From: Paralithodes platypus
Taxonomy: Eukaryota > Arthropoda > Malacostraca > Decapoda > Lithodidae
Direction: 5' to 3'
DNA length: 64,000 bases
Assembly: GCA_032716605.1 (NCBI GenBank)
Contig: CM064519.1
Coordinates: 33,084,113-33,148,112, forward strand
In this document: piece after piece, positions 15,770-26,665 of the stretch
Position numbering within the stretch: position 1 is the first letter of the stretch
Layout: the number at the start of each line of letters is the position of its first letter
The notes under the pieces: model-generated
The model's input: only the letters and a program-made list of their open reading frames with translations
The model's database searches: none
Told to the model about the DNA's origin: nothing
Made by a program: the position numbers and the translations under genes

Positions 15770-16020
15770 ACTGAAGACACTCGGTAGAGCGCATAACTCC
15801 GCCTAAGACATTAATATCATAGGCACATTTTTATTTTTGATCTGAGTTCCAGGATATGAGTTGGATCTTAAATTGAATCACTTCTTCCTTGGGGTATATC
15901 TTATCAGCTCAAAACAAATCGTCAAAATCGGTTCGTAACTTTGCCAGATATCTTGTTTACAGACAAACAAACGGAGGCAAAAACATAACCACTGTCCAAC
16001 TTCGGTGGTGGAGATAAAAA
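15770..16020 (+). mobile_element. tRNA-headed SINE with RTE-like tail, copy 1
   Basis: This starts with cactcggtagagcgcataac, a tRNA-type A-box region. It shares with 25626-25894 the middle phrase gaatcacttcttccttgg and the tail aaatcggttc, gatatcttgtttacag and aaaacataacc, ending in ttcggtggtggaga. The tail resembles the 3' domain shared by RTE-type LINEs and their SINEs in many aquatic invertebrates (recognition from memory). Confidence 0.75.
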
Positions 16021-17339
16021 GTGTGTGAAAAGGCTTTGCATGACATAAAATATAAGTGATAATACTAAGAGAATGACAAGACAGAACAGAACATTTATTG
16101 AGGATTGATAGTTATGTATAGAATATAGAGAAATTGTGTTAATCGTAGTCTATGTCGAGTAACGATAAAGAAGTAGGAAAACAATTTGGGGACAACTAAT
16201 ATTAAAACTAAGAAGGAAAACTTGTCATTGCAAGTCTGTCTGGACACCTTTCATTAATTTTGGTGGCAAATATATATGGAAAGCGAAAACTCGAAAGCCC
16301 AATAGAAGAAAGGTATCGGTAAAGTGAAAACAATGGTGAACACAACAGAGTTTAGTTACAAATCGTTGAGAGAGAGAGAGAGAGGGAGAGACTGAAGAGC
16401 CAATAATGGCAGAGAGAAAGAGCAGATCAGCGATGGGGGAGGAAAAGGATGACTTCAGCAAAATCCTAATCTCGTGGTGGTCGGTCAACCAACCAAGCGG
16501 TGTCTTCTAGTAACGGTGACATTGTGCATTTTTCACGAACACTGGGAAAGAGAATCACACATCTCACTGATCAAGGGTGCAAAAAATATGAATAAATATT
16601 GAAAGAAAATTGTAGAATTCGTAGAACCATGGGAATTACTTCGCGGCTTGTCATAGCCGATAATGTATGTATGGAAGATATTAGATATATTTTGCGTATA
16701 CAAGTGATAGCTGCAAATGTAGTATAAATCACTTATTGGACATATAAAATTATACTAAGAACATAAACATTTAGTGATCATATATTTTGTCTTTGATATT
16801 GCTATTACAGATAGTTTTGTTTAAAATCAAATTATATGAAATGTTGCGTTGATGTCCAATCAATCACTTGTTTAGAAGGTAACGCCGCAAAATTTGATAT
16901 TGTCATCAACGATGGTATGAAAATATGAACAATCGAAACTACACAATAATTTGGAAATCCATTATAAAATTAAGGCTTTATATTTTTGTTTTATGTGGGA
17001 CTATGGTTTGGTACTGTATATGGACTTGGCAGTCGGCGGGACTACTATGACATCCATTGGAATATGAATAAATAAATATGCTCGTCGTAAGATATATTCG
17101 GTGTAGGTATGACACAAGAACTCTACACACTAGGTGGATACGGGCCAAAACTTTTGTTGGAAACAGTTGCCAGTACGTGAATTCTATCCTCAGGTTTCGA
17201 CCTCCTCTATATTGGACAACGAAAAAATACTGGTAGCTGAACAGGGAAGTTTTATCTGATCTCAGAGTTTGCTCAAATGTTTCAATTCATGATATCAGTG
17301 TCAGTGTTGTGGAAAGAGGTTTGACGGAGCGGTAAAACC
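16021..17339. other. AT-rich intron sequence with a short GA tract
   Basis: A GA microsatellite lies at about 16368-16391. The rest is unique and AT-rich, without a recognisable gene or element. Confidence 0.5.
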
Positions 17340-17830
17340 AAAAGGGGGAGGTAAAATTCGTCCTTCGACATTCATTTTCCTTCCCCCAGCTGTACATTGC
17401 GTTCGGAGGCCCGGATCGGTTCCGTCTTAAGCTTTGCCTCTGTCTTCATCTACGAGAGCGGACACGGAAGCAATCTAGCCATCACCATCACCCCCAAATA
17501 CCTCCCCGTCTCTTCTACTCATCACAAAAGCGATTCTACAAGCAACCCTAGAGACATAGCGCCAGGGACGACTTGATGGATGATGCTGAGGCCGAAAAAT
17601 CTCATTGTAGCAGCTTTCGGGGCCCACTTCTGACCTGCCATGGCCAAACGTCAATATTCTCGGCTTTTGCGTTATTTCTCCTCTTTCGTCTCCTGTCTTT
17701 GGATTTACCGGCGGCTGATAAAGGAGAGGAATATGAGGAATGCTGACAGCTCGTGCAGGTTTTGAAAATGGGAATTCCTCACTGACCGTATATAAATAGT
17801 GTCTACACCAGAAGGGGTTGAAGGAACGAG
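17340..17830. promoter_or_regulatory. Unique GC-balanced intronic block with a TATA-like site
   Basis: Nearly 500 bp free of simple repeats stand out from the AT-rich surroundings. The block contains ccatggcc (17639) and gtatataaatag (17790-17801), a strong TATA-box match if read on the plus strand. It could be an Ubx intronic enhancer or a promoter for a noncoding transcript; this is inference from composition and motif only. Confidence 0.25.
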
Positions 17831-18309
17831 AGAAAGAGAGGGAAAAAAGTTATGGTGAACGAAGCATTATGTAGTAACCGCATCTTTGGTATGTGCGGTG
17901 TGCGGGCGCGTGTTTGTATGGATGTGTGTGTGTCTGTAAAAGTCGGGTTGTGTGCGTAAATGTCTGTTGTGTGTTCCTTCTTATCTCAGCCAAATTTTGA
18001 GCGAAACCGTATACCTTGGTGGGAGGCTTCAACTCTTCACTATTTTAACTTTGACATCTGCGGGCAATTAACCATAAAAACATTCCACCACGCCACATCT
18101 ACTGAACACTCGTCTCGCCTCACCCTCATGCCTACCAAGGGAAATTTTGTTTTACCTTTTTTCACCAATGTCGCCAATGAAAAACAAGTGAAAACATTTG
18201 AAACAGGAAGGCGACGATTTAAATATAAAAGCTGGGGAGAATTGAACGAGTCGAAATAATTTAATACGAAAGACTAATTTTAAGAAGAGGAGTAGGCGAT
18301 TTTATTAAA

Positions 18310-18450
18310 CGTGAATGTGATAGTGAGGAGATGAAGACGTCGGGCGCGCCACGGCCCAGAAACATTCACTTAAGAGCTAATCACTGTAATTTCGCCGGCC
18401 GGGACCATGGCTTTTATAACCTCTTCAGGAGCCACATACCTATTATCGCT
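18310..18450. other. Short GC-rich unique block
   Basis: It includes cgtcgggcgcgccacggcc, gctaatcactgtaattt and gccggccgggaccatggc. CpG-rich islands of this kind are rare in the surrounding intron. No coding frame is recognised. Confidence 0.3.
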
Positions 18451-18464
18451 AGCTGACGTGAGAC

Positions 18465-18602
18465 CTATCCATCTATCCTCATTTCACCCCTCGGTTTTTA
18501 TACTTATTTATTCGATCTTCATCCTATGTTTCCATCCATCTATCCTCATTTCGCCCCTCGGTTTATATACTTATTAATTCGTTCTTCATCCTATGTTTTT
18601 CG
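18465..18602 (+). repeat. Two-copy 67-bp tandem duplication
   Basis: ccatctatcctcatttc begins at 18469 and again at 18536, each followed by gcccctcggtt, tatactta, ttcat and cctatgttt with a few differences. Confidence 0.9.
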
Positions 18603-19973
18603 CCCTCATTTATTTCCACCCATTGATATCTGAAGGTATACGGTACGCACCACTATTTTAACTGCTACAAAAACTTGTTCTAAAATAATCGGCACTGTCC
18701 GATTTCCATGGTAAACTTACTGTACATATCAATAGCAAATTATGTGGACAGTGAAATCATTGATGTGAACAAATTAAATAATTCGATGAGAAACTAAACA
18801 CCTGCTAGTATCAACAAGACTAACACCTTTCGGAAGAAGAAAAAAATAAGTGACAATATAAACATATAAGACGAGGTATTCTGAAATATAAAAAAGGAAG
18901 GAAAATATACACAGCTAACAAAAATAACACAAAACATGAACATAAGAAGAGAAGAGGAGAATGTCTCGACGTTTATAAAACAGTCCAAACACTAAAGAAA
19001 TGCATCACTTGGTTTACTTTTCTATTTCCATTTTCACACATGCTTCATTACTGCGTTTTATAATTCCCATCCACATTCCTTGCACTTTTTTCTAGCCATT
19101 CTGCTTCATTCATCAAAATCATAAGATCTTTTCACAATTACATACCTGTAATTAACTCGGCATCTTTACCGCTAATAGTATACTATTTTCATGCTTCTAA
19201 TTATATTTTTTACGATAACAATTTCCATTATCGAACACATCACAACTTTTCAGTCTTTTATTTTTTTTTTTAATTGCACTGCACCCATAATACTAATAAA
19301 GATTAGTCTCTATTTTCGATTATATATTTTTAACTTTCCACATGTCTTATTTGGATTCCACAGTTCACACTTTGACTATTTTTTCGATCAACATAGAATT
19401 ATCATTCTCATTTAGTTCATTACTTATACAAAATAAGACCTGTTTCTTTCCAGTTATATTTTGCTACACTAATTGCTTTCTTTACTTTTTCCACTTGGAA
19501 TGGGATAGTAAATTAGTTCTGGCTTCCCTCTTTTCCAGCACCTAATTTGGTCTTACTCTTTTGCAGGAGATTGAACGCGGTGGGGGATGGCGCGACCCCC
19601 ATGGTTAAATGTAGGCTAGACTAACTTTTTTTTTTCTTTTTGCCAGAGTTTCACCGAGATTATCTCACTGTTTTACTGAAGATGAATACGGTAGACAATT
19701 ATGCAAATGAGGGCCACGAGTGCGTAGGATGTGGCAGTTATTGGGATGGAATGATGAGACTCTCACTTAAATACTTTTTACACTTAAGGATAGATGGGTG
19801 AGAGGTAAGGAGAAAAATAGTAAGACGTAATGTAAACAAGTGTATGTGTGACAGGTGTAGTGGGGGTGTCACCCTAGTGGCAGGACAGCAGCTGTGGGAG
19901 CACCTGCCACCTGCCACACAGGTTACAGAGCCCTACACCCTCCAGTCACCCACAGGGGATAAAAGCCACGTAC
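18603..19973. other. Ubx intron 1 adjacent to the exon
   Basis: AT-rich, T-rich sequence with a T-run at about 19259-19271 and another at about 19626-19636. It lies immediately 3' of the Ubx splice donor on the minus strand. No additional exon or microexon could be recognised by eye. Confidence 0.6.
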
Positions 19974-19976
19974 CTG
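19968..19976 (-). other. Ubx exon 1 5' splice donor (CAG|GTACGT)
   Basis: On the minus strand the exon ends ATCGCAG at 19974 and the intron starts GTACGTG at 19973, a good donor in phase 1 within the conserved MAIAG codons. The same location is used in fly Ubx, where alternative microexons follow; whether this species has such microexons cannot be judged. Confidence 0.9.
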
Positions 19977-20463
19977 CGATGGCCATCCAGGGGTAGAAGG
20001 TTGTGTTGGAGGGCGCCTGATTCATCTGGCTGTTGGTCTGCTGCTGCGGTTGCTGCTGGGGCGGCTGGTGGGGCTGGGACACGGGCGTCATACCGCATGT
20101 GTTCCAGGCGCCCACATGTGAGGTTCGGTCCCTGGGGGAGGTGCTGGGATCCGGCGGGTAGCCCCTGGCCACCACAGGGTCGGGAGTGCAAGCAGGGCGC
20201 ACAGGGCCCCAGCCTGCAGACATATCTTTGCTGATACCATATCCATTCTGGTCCTTGGTGCAGTCCACCTTGAAGGAGTTAGGTGTCATGTGATCCTGAG
20301 GGGCGCCATACAGCTTGCAGGAGGCAGCTGTAGCATCGTAGCCCTCCTGACGAGGTGCAGGCAACCCATAAGGACTCACGCTGACACCCAAGGGAAAGCG
20401 GTATGCCTGGTCCCCACCGGAGCCGCCGCCGTAAAAACCACCCTGTTCGTAGAATGAGTTCAT
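19974..20463 (-). CDS. Ubx: Ultrabithorax, first coding exon
   Basis: Ubx is the Hox transcription factor that specifies posterior thoracic and anterior trunk segments. This exon encodes 163 residues plus one base. Landmarks in order: N-terminal MNSFYEQGGFYGG (MNSYFEQ...GFYG in flies); AYRFPLG and SPYG; YDATAASCKLYG; a GYGISKD block; PVRPACTPD; a Pro/Gln-rich stretch (about residues 130-150); and FYPWMAIAG, the YPWM hexapeptide that contacts the cofactor Extradenticle/Pbx. The frame reaches G|GTACGTG exactly where Ubx is spliced in other arthropods, so the residues an ORF finder adds down to 19933 are intron. The start is supported by an in-frame stop (20490-20488) and A at -3 (acaaccATG). 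The DNA-binding homeodomain is not in the window; it must lie in exons beyond position 1. The exon is short compared with the fly protein, lacking its Gly/Ala-rich expansions. Confidence 0.96.
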
Positions 20464-20760
20464 GGTTGTGGTTATGAAGGTAAGACACTACAAGCACCTA
20501 CAGACACACTCACTCCACCACTACCAAGCACCAACTGAAGGTTCAGTAGCACAACGTGATCACCACCAACACACCACAACGATTTTCAAATTGTAAATTT
20601 TACCCGCGCTACCACACCATGTGCCGGATTAAATTTGCTCATAGCAGTCGCTATGTGTAAACATATGAAGGACGGCCCGGAAAGGCAGAAGCAGCCAATG
20701 AGGATGGGTTGCGTCACACGGCCGCAGGACGACTGTGACTGAGACGGGAGTCCGCGGGAA
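20464..20760 (-). promoter_or_regulatory. Ubx 5' leader and proximal promoter region
   Basis: The region upstream of the start codon is unique and of mixed composition. Arthropod initiator matches on the minus strand are TCAGTT (20538-20533) and TCAGTC (20742-20737), and a CCAAT box lies at 20695-20699. I see no TATA box and no convincing DPE at the right spacing from either initiator. The fly Ubx promoter is also TATA-less. The transcription start is therefore unresolved. A strong splice donor on the opposite strand (aag|gtaaga, 20477-20485) overlaps the leader. Confidence 0.45.
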
Positions 20761-21140
20761 GAACTAGCTCCGTAACAGTGACGTCACGACCGGCCAACTC
20801 GCACACACGCGCGATTCTCGGTGGTGGCTGGCAGGCTGGCGCACACTGGCTGAATGGTGAGGGCTCTCCGAGGTCCCAGGGCCACGCACCCGAGGCTGTC
20901 AGGCCCGGCGCACGTGGGGGCGGGTCCTGGCAGCCGGGGGCGGTACGTGGTGAAACAGGCCGCGCCCCCCTCCACCCTACAGCACGCCCGTCATCACAAG
21001 ACCCGCCCCGCCCCGTTCTGCCTGCCCCGCCCCATTCAGCCCCGTCCAGCCCCATCACCCCGCCTCACCATTTCCATCACTAACAATCTGCCCCGCCCCA
21101 TAATTACTCTGCCCCGTCCAGCCCCGTCACCCCGCCCCGA
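20761..21140. promoter_or_regulatory. GC-box-rich CpG region upstream of Ubx
   Basis: This is the most GC-rich segment of the window. Several GC boxes of the form ccccgcccc (about 21005, 21024 and 21091) and gggggcgg (about 20937) would bind Sp/KLF-type factors. Open frames here on both strands follow from lack of stops in GC-rich DNA and look nothing like known proteins. Confidence 0.4.
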
Positions 21141-21164
21141 CAAGCCACCACAGGCCTACTGCAA

Positions 21165-22420
21165 CAACACACCTACCTACCAGGCTTACTCCACCACACC
21201 TACCAAGCTTACTCCACCACACCTACCAGGCTTACTCCACCACACCTACCAGGCTTACTCCACCACACCTACCAGGTTTACTCCACCACACCTACCAGGC
21301 TTACTCCACCACATCTACCTACCAGGCTTACTCCACCACACCTACCTACCAGGCTTACTCCACCACACCTACCAGGCTTACTCCACCACACCTACCAGGC
21401 TTACTCCACCACACCTACCAGGCATAATACACCACACCTACCAAGCTACTCCACCACACCTACCAGGCTTACTTCACACCTACCAGGCTTACTCAACCAG
21501 AACTATCATCCCTACTTCACCACATCTACCAGGCTTACTCTATCACACCTACCAGGCTTACTTCACACCAATCAGGCTTACTCCACCACAACTATCATCC
21601 CTACTTCACCACACCTACCAGGCTTACTCTATCACACCTACCAGACTTACTTCACCACACCTACCAGGCTTAGTCCACCACACATACCAGGCTTACTTCA
21701 CCTACCTACCAGGCTTACTCCACCACACCTACCAGGCTTACTCCACCACACCTACCAGGCTTACTACACCACACCTACCAAGCTACTTCACCACACCTAC
21801 CAGGCTTACTCTATCACACCTACCAGCTTACTCCATCACACCTACCAACCTTACTCCACCACACCTATCATCCCTACTTCACCACACCTTCCATCCTACT
21901 CAACCCCCACACCTACCATCCCTATTACACCACACCTACCATCTCTACTTACCCACACCTACCATCTCTACTCCACCACACCTACCATCTCTACTCCACC
22001 ACACCTACCAGACTTACTCCCCCCTCCCCAACTACTCCCCCACTCCAGATCTAGTTCACGTCACCTACCAGACCCATTCTATTACAATAAACCAAGCCTA
22101 CTTTACTACACCTGTCAGCCTGATCTAGCTAGCCACATAATAGCAGGCCTACTCCACGATTGTCAGTAGAAAAACTCCACCATAATCACCAAGTTTACTC
22201 CACACCTGGAATGCCTACTCAATAAAAATAGCGGGCCTACTCCACGACTCCCAGTAGACAAACTCAACTAGAAAGACCAGGCTTCTATCTAAGTCTGATA
22301 TGCCTACTCAACCACAACTAGCAGGCTATTTTACCAAAACTGATAAACCCACTCCTCAACTAGACCTATTCCATTAAATACCTACCTTACCAAATCCACC
22401 AAACCTGCAAGCCATACTTC
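21165..22420 (+). repeat. 23-bp minisatellite, decaying away from Ubx
   Basis: The unit is accaggcttactccaccacacct, repeated about 40 times, with good copies at 21190-21420, variants with ctatcat and ctatcac insertions to 22030, and strongly degraded gcctactccac copies to about 22420. Because 23 is not a multiple of three, the long plus-strand frame across it (about 420 codons, YQAYSTTPTRLTPPHLPGL-like) cycles through frames and is not a gene. Confidence 0.93.
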
Positions 22421-22833
22421 AGCAACATACACAATTTAAAAAAATCGTCTTTGCAATATCATTTCGTACTAATAACAAAATACACCTTACATAGTGATTT
22501 TTCTCTTGTCACAGCTCCGCATTCAAGTTCGGACTGATCATATTGTTCGTGTTTTTCTAGTGAACAAGTAAACGAGGCCTGTAACTCAAACGCCGATATA
22601 GTACTATCATACTCCACCGGCACTCTAGCTAGGCCTACAGTTGCTGAGTCCTCTATTTACCGCGTCTACATCACAGAAAAACCCGTGATAAACTGGAGTA
22701 ACCTCGAGCCATGTTTCCTACGCTTCTCATATCAAGGCCAGATCTCTGTCATTCGACCTCAAATTGTGTTGGAGGGGGACCGCCGGTATTTCATCCATAC
22801 GTGTTTTTGTCCTCGTTGGTAATGGTGGTGACA

Positions 22834-22998
22834 TTAACCCATTCAGTACCGGTGACATCCTTTTCATTATATTCTGGTCACTATTAAACGATTTTGTTCA
22901 GCTTAGGAAGCACGTCTACCAATTAGAAGGCTACGGACTATCTCAATTTTGTATTTGAAATAAAATACAAAAGACGTCACCGGTACAGAAAGGGTTAA
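22834..22998. mobile_element. piggyBac-like MITE, copy A
   Basis: It begins TTAACCCATTCAGTACCGG and ends CCGGTACAGAAAGGGTTAA, i.e. terminal inverted repeats of about 30 bp (closely matched) with TTAA at both ends, the piggyBac target and TIR style. The interior phrase attctggtcactattaaacg relates it to copies B and C. At 165 bp it is an internally deleted member without coding capacity. Confidence 0.8.
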
Positions 22999-23935
22999 GG
23001 ACATTATATGCATTATAACTTCGCCTTACATGACTCAAAATTAATAAACCACATAGCCTCCATCTCTATTATATCAATTTACAAGGATATACTCTTGCTT
23101 ATTAACCTTAAACTTCGTAAATTTTAGCGAAATATACTTCGGGTAATCATAATACGATCAGTCTCGGAAATTGAAATTAGGTTGGCCAATCTCGAATAAA
23201 TAACACCTTCACAACATAAAACTTTATAAATCTCGCTGTAATATCTTTGAGCTCGCTAATCCTCAGTAATGTCACACTCAGTGCCGTGTGACACCAGACG
23301 TTGACATCTGTTTCTCCTACCAGCACGGGAGGCTCTCATACCTCTCTCTCTCTCTCTCTCTCTCTCGCTCTCCCCTAAGCTTCATGTAAAGCTATGTTAT
23401 TTTGCCATTAATATTGTACAATTTTCCACAATCCATTTACAAACCACGATTTTTTAAAATCCTAATTGAACCACGTTGATATATTTTAATTCAACTTAAG
23501 AAGTTAAACGGATCAACTGGGTTCAACATGAATAGCCTGTGTAAGCAAGGAAAGACTGGAAGTATAGTGGGGGCGTGATACGGTATGATTTTATGAATAT
23601 CTTAAGCCGGTATGGTGAAGGTATGGTACGTTCCTTTCGAGCGTTAAAAAAAAAAAAAAAAAATCGGAAGTGTTCCATTAATATATCTGTTTATTAATCC
23701 ATAGTTATTTCGTACTGTTTCCCCCTTAAATGTGTCGTATTCATTGGAGAAAAAGGAACACGAACACTTTCACATATTTTAGACTATGGCACTAAATTAC
23801 ATATCTCTACTATTTCGATAACGTAGATTTGCAATAGTTTCCGTCATAACAATACTCGCGGTGCAATGCTCCAATAATTGTCCAAACTAAGTCCTAATTT
23901 GACGTAGGAATGTTCTTTTCATAGCTAACTCTCAC
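22999..23935. other. Unique 5' flank of Ubx with small simple repeats
   Basis: A CT tract (23341-23366) and an A-run of about 18 (23646-23663) are the only distinct features. No gene is recognised. Confidence 0.5.
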
Positions 23936-24675
23936 TCACTCTCTCTCTCTCTTTGCATAAATCCAAAGAAGTTATCCTAACCCTTTACAATTCCTTAGTC
24001 CGCCCTCTTCTGGAATACTGCGTTCAATCCTGGTGCCCTTATTACCAAAAAGATATAAACAAGCTAGAACGAGTTCAACGTAGAGTTACCAAAATGATAC
24101 CTAGCCTAAAGAACAAACCATACGAAGAGCGTCTTAGAGAATTAAATCTATTTCCTTTAACCCAGCGCAGATTAAGAGGCGACTTAATTCAAGTGTTCAA
24201 AATCATCAAAGGCATCGACAATATGAACTGTAGTAAGTACTTCACTATCGACCAATCTAATTACACGCGGGGAAACGGTGCAAAATTATTGGTAAATCTT
24301 TTAACTCGCACGAATCTAAGAATTTCTTCTTCAATCGAGTTGTCAACTTGTGGAATGGGCTTCCCCGAGACGTTATAGACTGCAGCACCGTTGATTCATT
24401 TAAATTCCGCCTAGACAAATATCTCGCATCAAACCCGCGACTGACTGCGTTTGTAAATGAATAACTTGATCCTCCCCTCAGTTACTAACCCATATGTCCC
24501 CTACTAACTTCCTAGTCCGGCCACGTTAGTGGCAGGGCAGTAGTTCCCTTTCCAATGTTCCCTTACCCACTCTAAACCACTGTTTGGACACTTGATCCTC
24601 AGTGTTTTGGAGGACAAGCAACCTAGAAGGGTCACTAGACCTGTTGTTGCTTGATTTCCTTTGTACTCCTTTGTA

Positions 24676-24710
<35 letters not shown>

Positions 24711-24712
24711 GT
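23936..24712 (+). mobile_element. 3' fragment of a CR1/L2-like LINE between CT tracts
   Basis: The fragment holds the last ~170 codons of a LINE polyprotein and its 3' untranslated region. Coding sequence begins abruptly at a CT tract (23936-23953), and the 3' end abuts another CT tract (24677-24711). The 3' part contains cggccacgttagtggcagggcag and a short gtactcctttgtactc duplication before the CT tract. Same-type repeats on both sides parallel the LINE at 1123-3027. Confidence 0.8.
23954..24463 (+). pseudogene. LINE reverse transcriptase C-terminal region, frameshifted
   Basis: Residues such as LYNSLVRPLLEYCVQSWCPY, NKLERVQRRVTKMIP, YEERLRELNLFPL and RRLRGDLIQVFKI are the hallmark C-terminal (connection/thumb) blocks of CR1/L2-like LINE proteins. 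The frame is lost near 24280 in an A-run. The next frame carries the expected continuation (FFFNRVVNLWNGLP and DSFKFRLDKYL) to a natural stop at about 24463. One frameshift plus loss of everything upstream makes this a dead fragment. Confidence 0.85.
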
Positions 24713-25489
24713 ATTTCAGCGTATTGAGCGAGGGGTTTATCATCATGTCGTACACGGTCTCCTCATAAAAAATACCCGATTACCTACTAAATAATTTGGA
24801 TATGGGGAGATATGATGAGGAAATGGAGAAGTAGTTTAAAACATGAAGCTGAAGGGAGGAATTGTGAGTAAGAGTTATGCGAGTAATATATAATAGTGTA
24901 TAAAATAATTGAACTCTTGGGTGCAGAGAAACGTGGCGTACACGCGATACAAAATTCATAATAAAAGGAATGACACATGAGACTAGAGCCATGACAACTA
25001 TACGGAGAGTTACTGTCCTCAAGGAGTGAGGAAAGGTATTATTATACGAAGAGCGATGGATATGATGAAAAGGGAGATTTACAATATTATGAAACATAAT
25101 TTGAATTAATATATGAAAAATGTGAGGGTAGAGAAAGGTAATAATGGAACAGCGAGGGAAAACATAGTAAAAAGCTACTATTTCGATGTAGTTTATCAAG
25201 CCTTCAAACAGTCAATAATATTTTGTTTTTCCTCGACTCGGAGCATAAGTGGTAAGTAACTTTGACATTTGGTTGAACAGCAGGAGAGACAAAGTACTGG
25301 AGTAGAAAAAATAGGTGAATATAATCAGATGGGAGAGGAGACTGTATAGTAACATTACATAAAGAATGCCAAAGGAAACAAGGAAAGATGCAACAAAGGA
25401 GTCGAATCAGAGAAACCAAGGGAAGTGCCCAAGTAAATAAAACAAATAAGAAAAGTCCACGAAATAACGAAATAGAGTTTCACTGCAAC

Positions 25490-25490
<1 letters not shown>
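24713..25490. other. Unique sequence, no gene
   Basis: AT-rich unique DNA, somewhat purine-rich on the plus strand. Minus-strand open frames here lack any recognisable domain. Confidence 0.5.

Positions 25491-25571
<81 letters not shown>
25491..25571. repeat. (AG)n microsatellite
   Basis: Eighty bases of uninterrupted AG dinucleotide. Confidence 0.99.
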
Positions 25572-25573
<2 letters not shown>

Positions 25574-25625
25574 AGATAAACTAACGAATAGGGCCTTGTT
25601 TACAAAGAAGCGATACTATGGAAAC

Positions 25626-25894
25626 TAGAGGAGCACTTGGTAGAGCGCCAACCTATGCCTTCGCTGGTTGGTTATTTACCATTAATATCACAGGCCTACA
25701 TTTTCTTTTGGATCTGGGTTTCGGGATATGATCTAGATCGCCTCCTAATTTGAATCACTTCTTCCTTGGCTCATATCATATCTGCCCACCAAAATTTGTG
25801 AAAATCGGTTCACAATTTTGTGAGATATCTTGTTTACAGATAAACAGAGCCGAACACATAACCTCCATCCAACTTCGTTGGCGGAGGCAATAAT
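25626..25894 (+). mobile_element. tRNA-headed SINE with RTE-like tail, copy 2
   Basis: It opens with gcacttggtagagcgccaac, a clear tRNA A-box region, and ends with catccaacttcgttggcgga. The central and tail phrases (aatcacttcttccttgg, aaaatcggttcacaattttg, gatatcttgtttacag) match copy 1 at 15770-16020 in order and spacing. Flanking duplications are not obvious. Confidence 0.8.
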
Positions 25895-26665
25895 GGATTA
25901 CAACAACAACAACAAGAGCAACCAGGAAAACAATGAAGAGGAGGTCCGTATTAATTGTAGGGAAGGGAAACAAAATCATTGAGCAGGAAGAAGTGCCGTT
26001 TTAACAGAAACAATTGCTTGTACGATGAAGGGATGATAACGTAGCAATTGGGAATCGAGGTAAGTGAAAGAGAGAGAAAGGGAAGGTGTCGTAATAGAAT
26101 CACGATGAAATATATAATAGATGAGTGACTGGAAAACAAAAAAGAGGGATGCCGTCGTAGCAATAAATAAGGGAATCAATGAAGGATATAGGAGAAGTGC
26201 CATACCAGCCTAGATAAAAAAATAGTGCCAGAGAACCAGTAGGGAGAGAAGGCTTTGTAATAGAAGGGCAGGGTAGGGGAGGAAAGGACGGCGCCATGTA
26301 GAAACAATTATTGAGAAATCTGGAGAGTTCGAAAAAGGGCATGTTTGTTCTCTTTCTCTCTCATTAATTCTTGTAAACCTCGAAAAGCGAAACTTGAAAA
26401 CTAATTAAAACATCGATAGATACTAAACAGGTTTCGAGACAATGACATTATTAGTTAATGCTAAGTCTCTGAAATAATACCGGGGATGTAATAACAAATA
26501 TATAAATACAAGACAAGAACAAAGAATAAATGGTTGGAAAAGATAACATGCCAAAGGAGATTCTAAGGATCCAAATATAATAGAATGCTTGGAACTTGAG
26601 GAAATCCGGAATAAAAGTGCTAATGATATGTCAATGTTAAAGAAAGAGAGCGGACTGAATGTTCC
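25895..26665. other. Unique flank sequence, no gene
   Basis: Purine-rich on the plus strand with an ACA run at 25898-25913. No coding or element signal. Confidence 0.5.

Noticed and set aside
19933..19973. Extension of the Ubx frame beyond MAIAG
   Set aside because: A strong donor at 19973 and the conserved Ubx exon end show these codons are intronic.
20001..20234. Antisense open frames over the Ubx exon
   Set aside because: They are shadows of the GC-rich coding exon on the opposite strand.
20854..22128. 424-codon plus-strand open frame upstream of Ubx
   Set aside because: It is a translation of GC-rich promoter DNA followed by a 23-bp minisatellite; repeat words cycle through three frames and no domain is seen.
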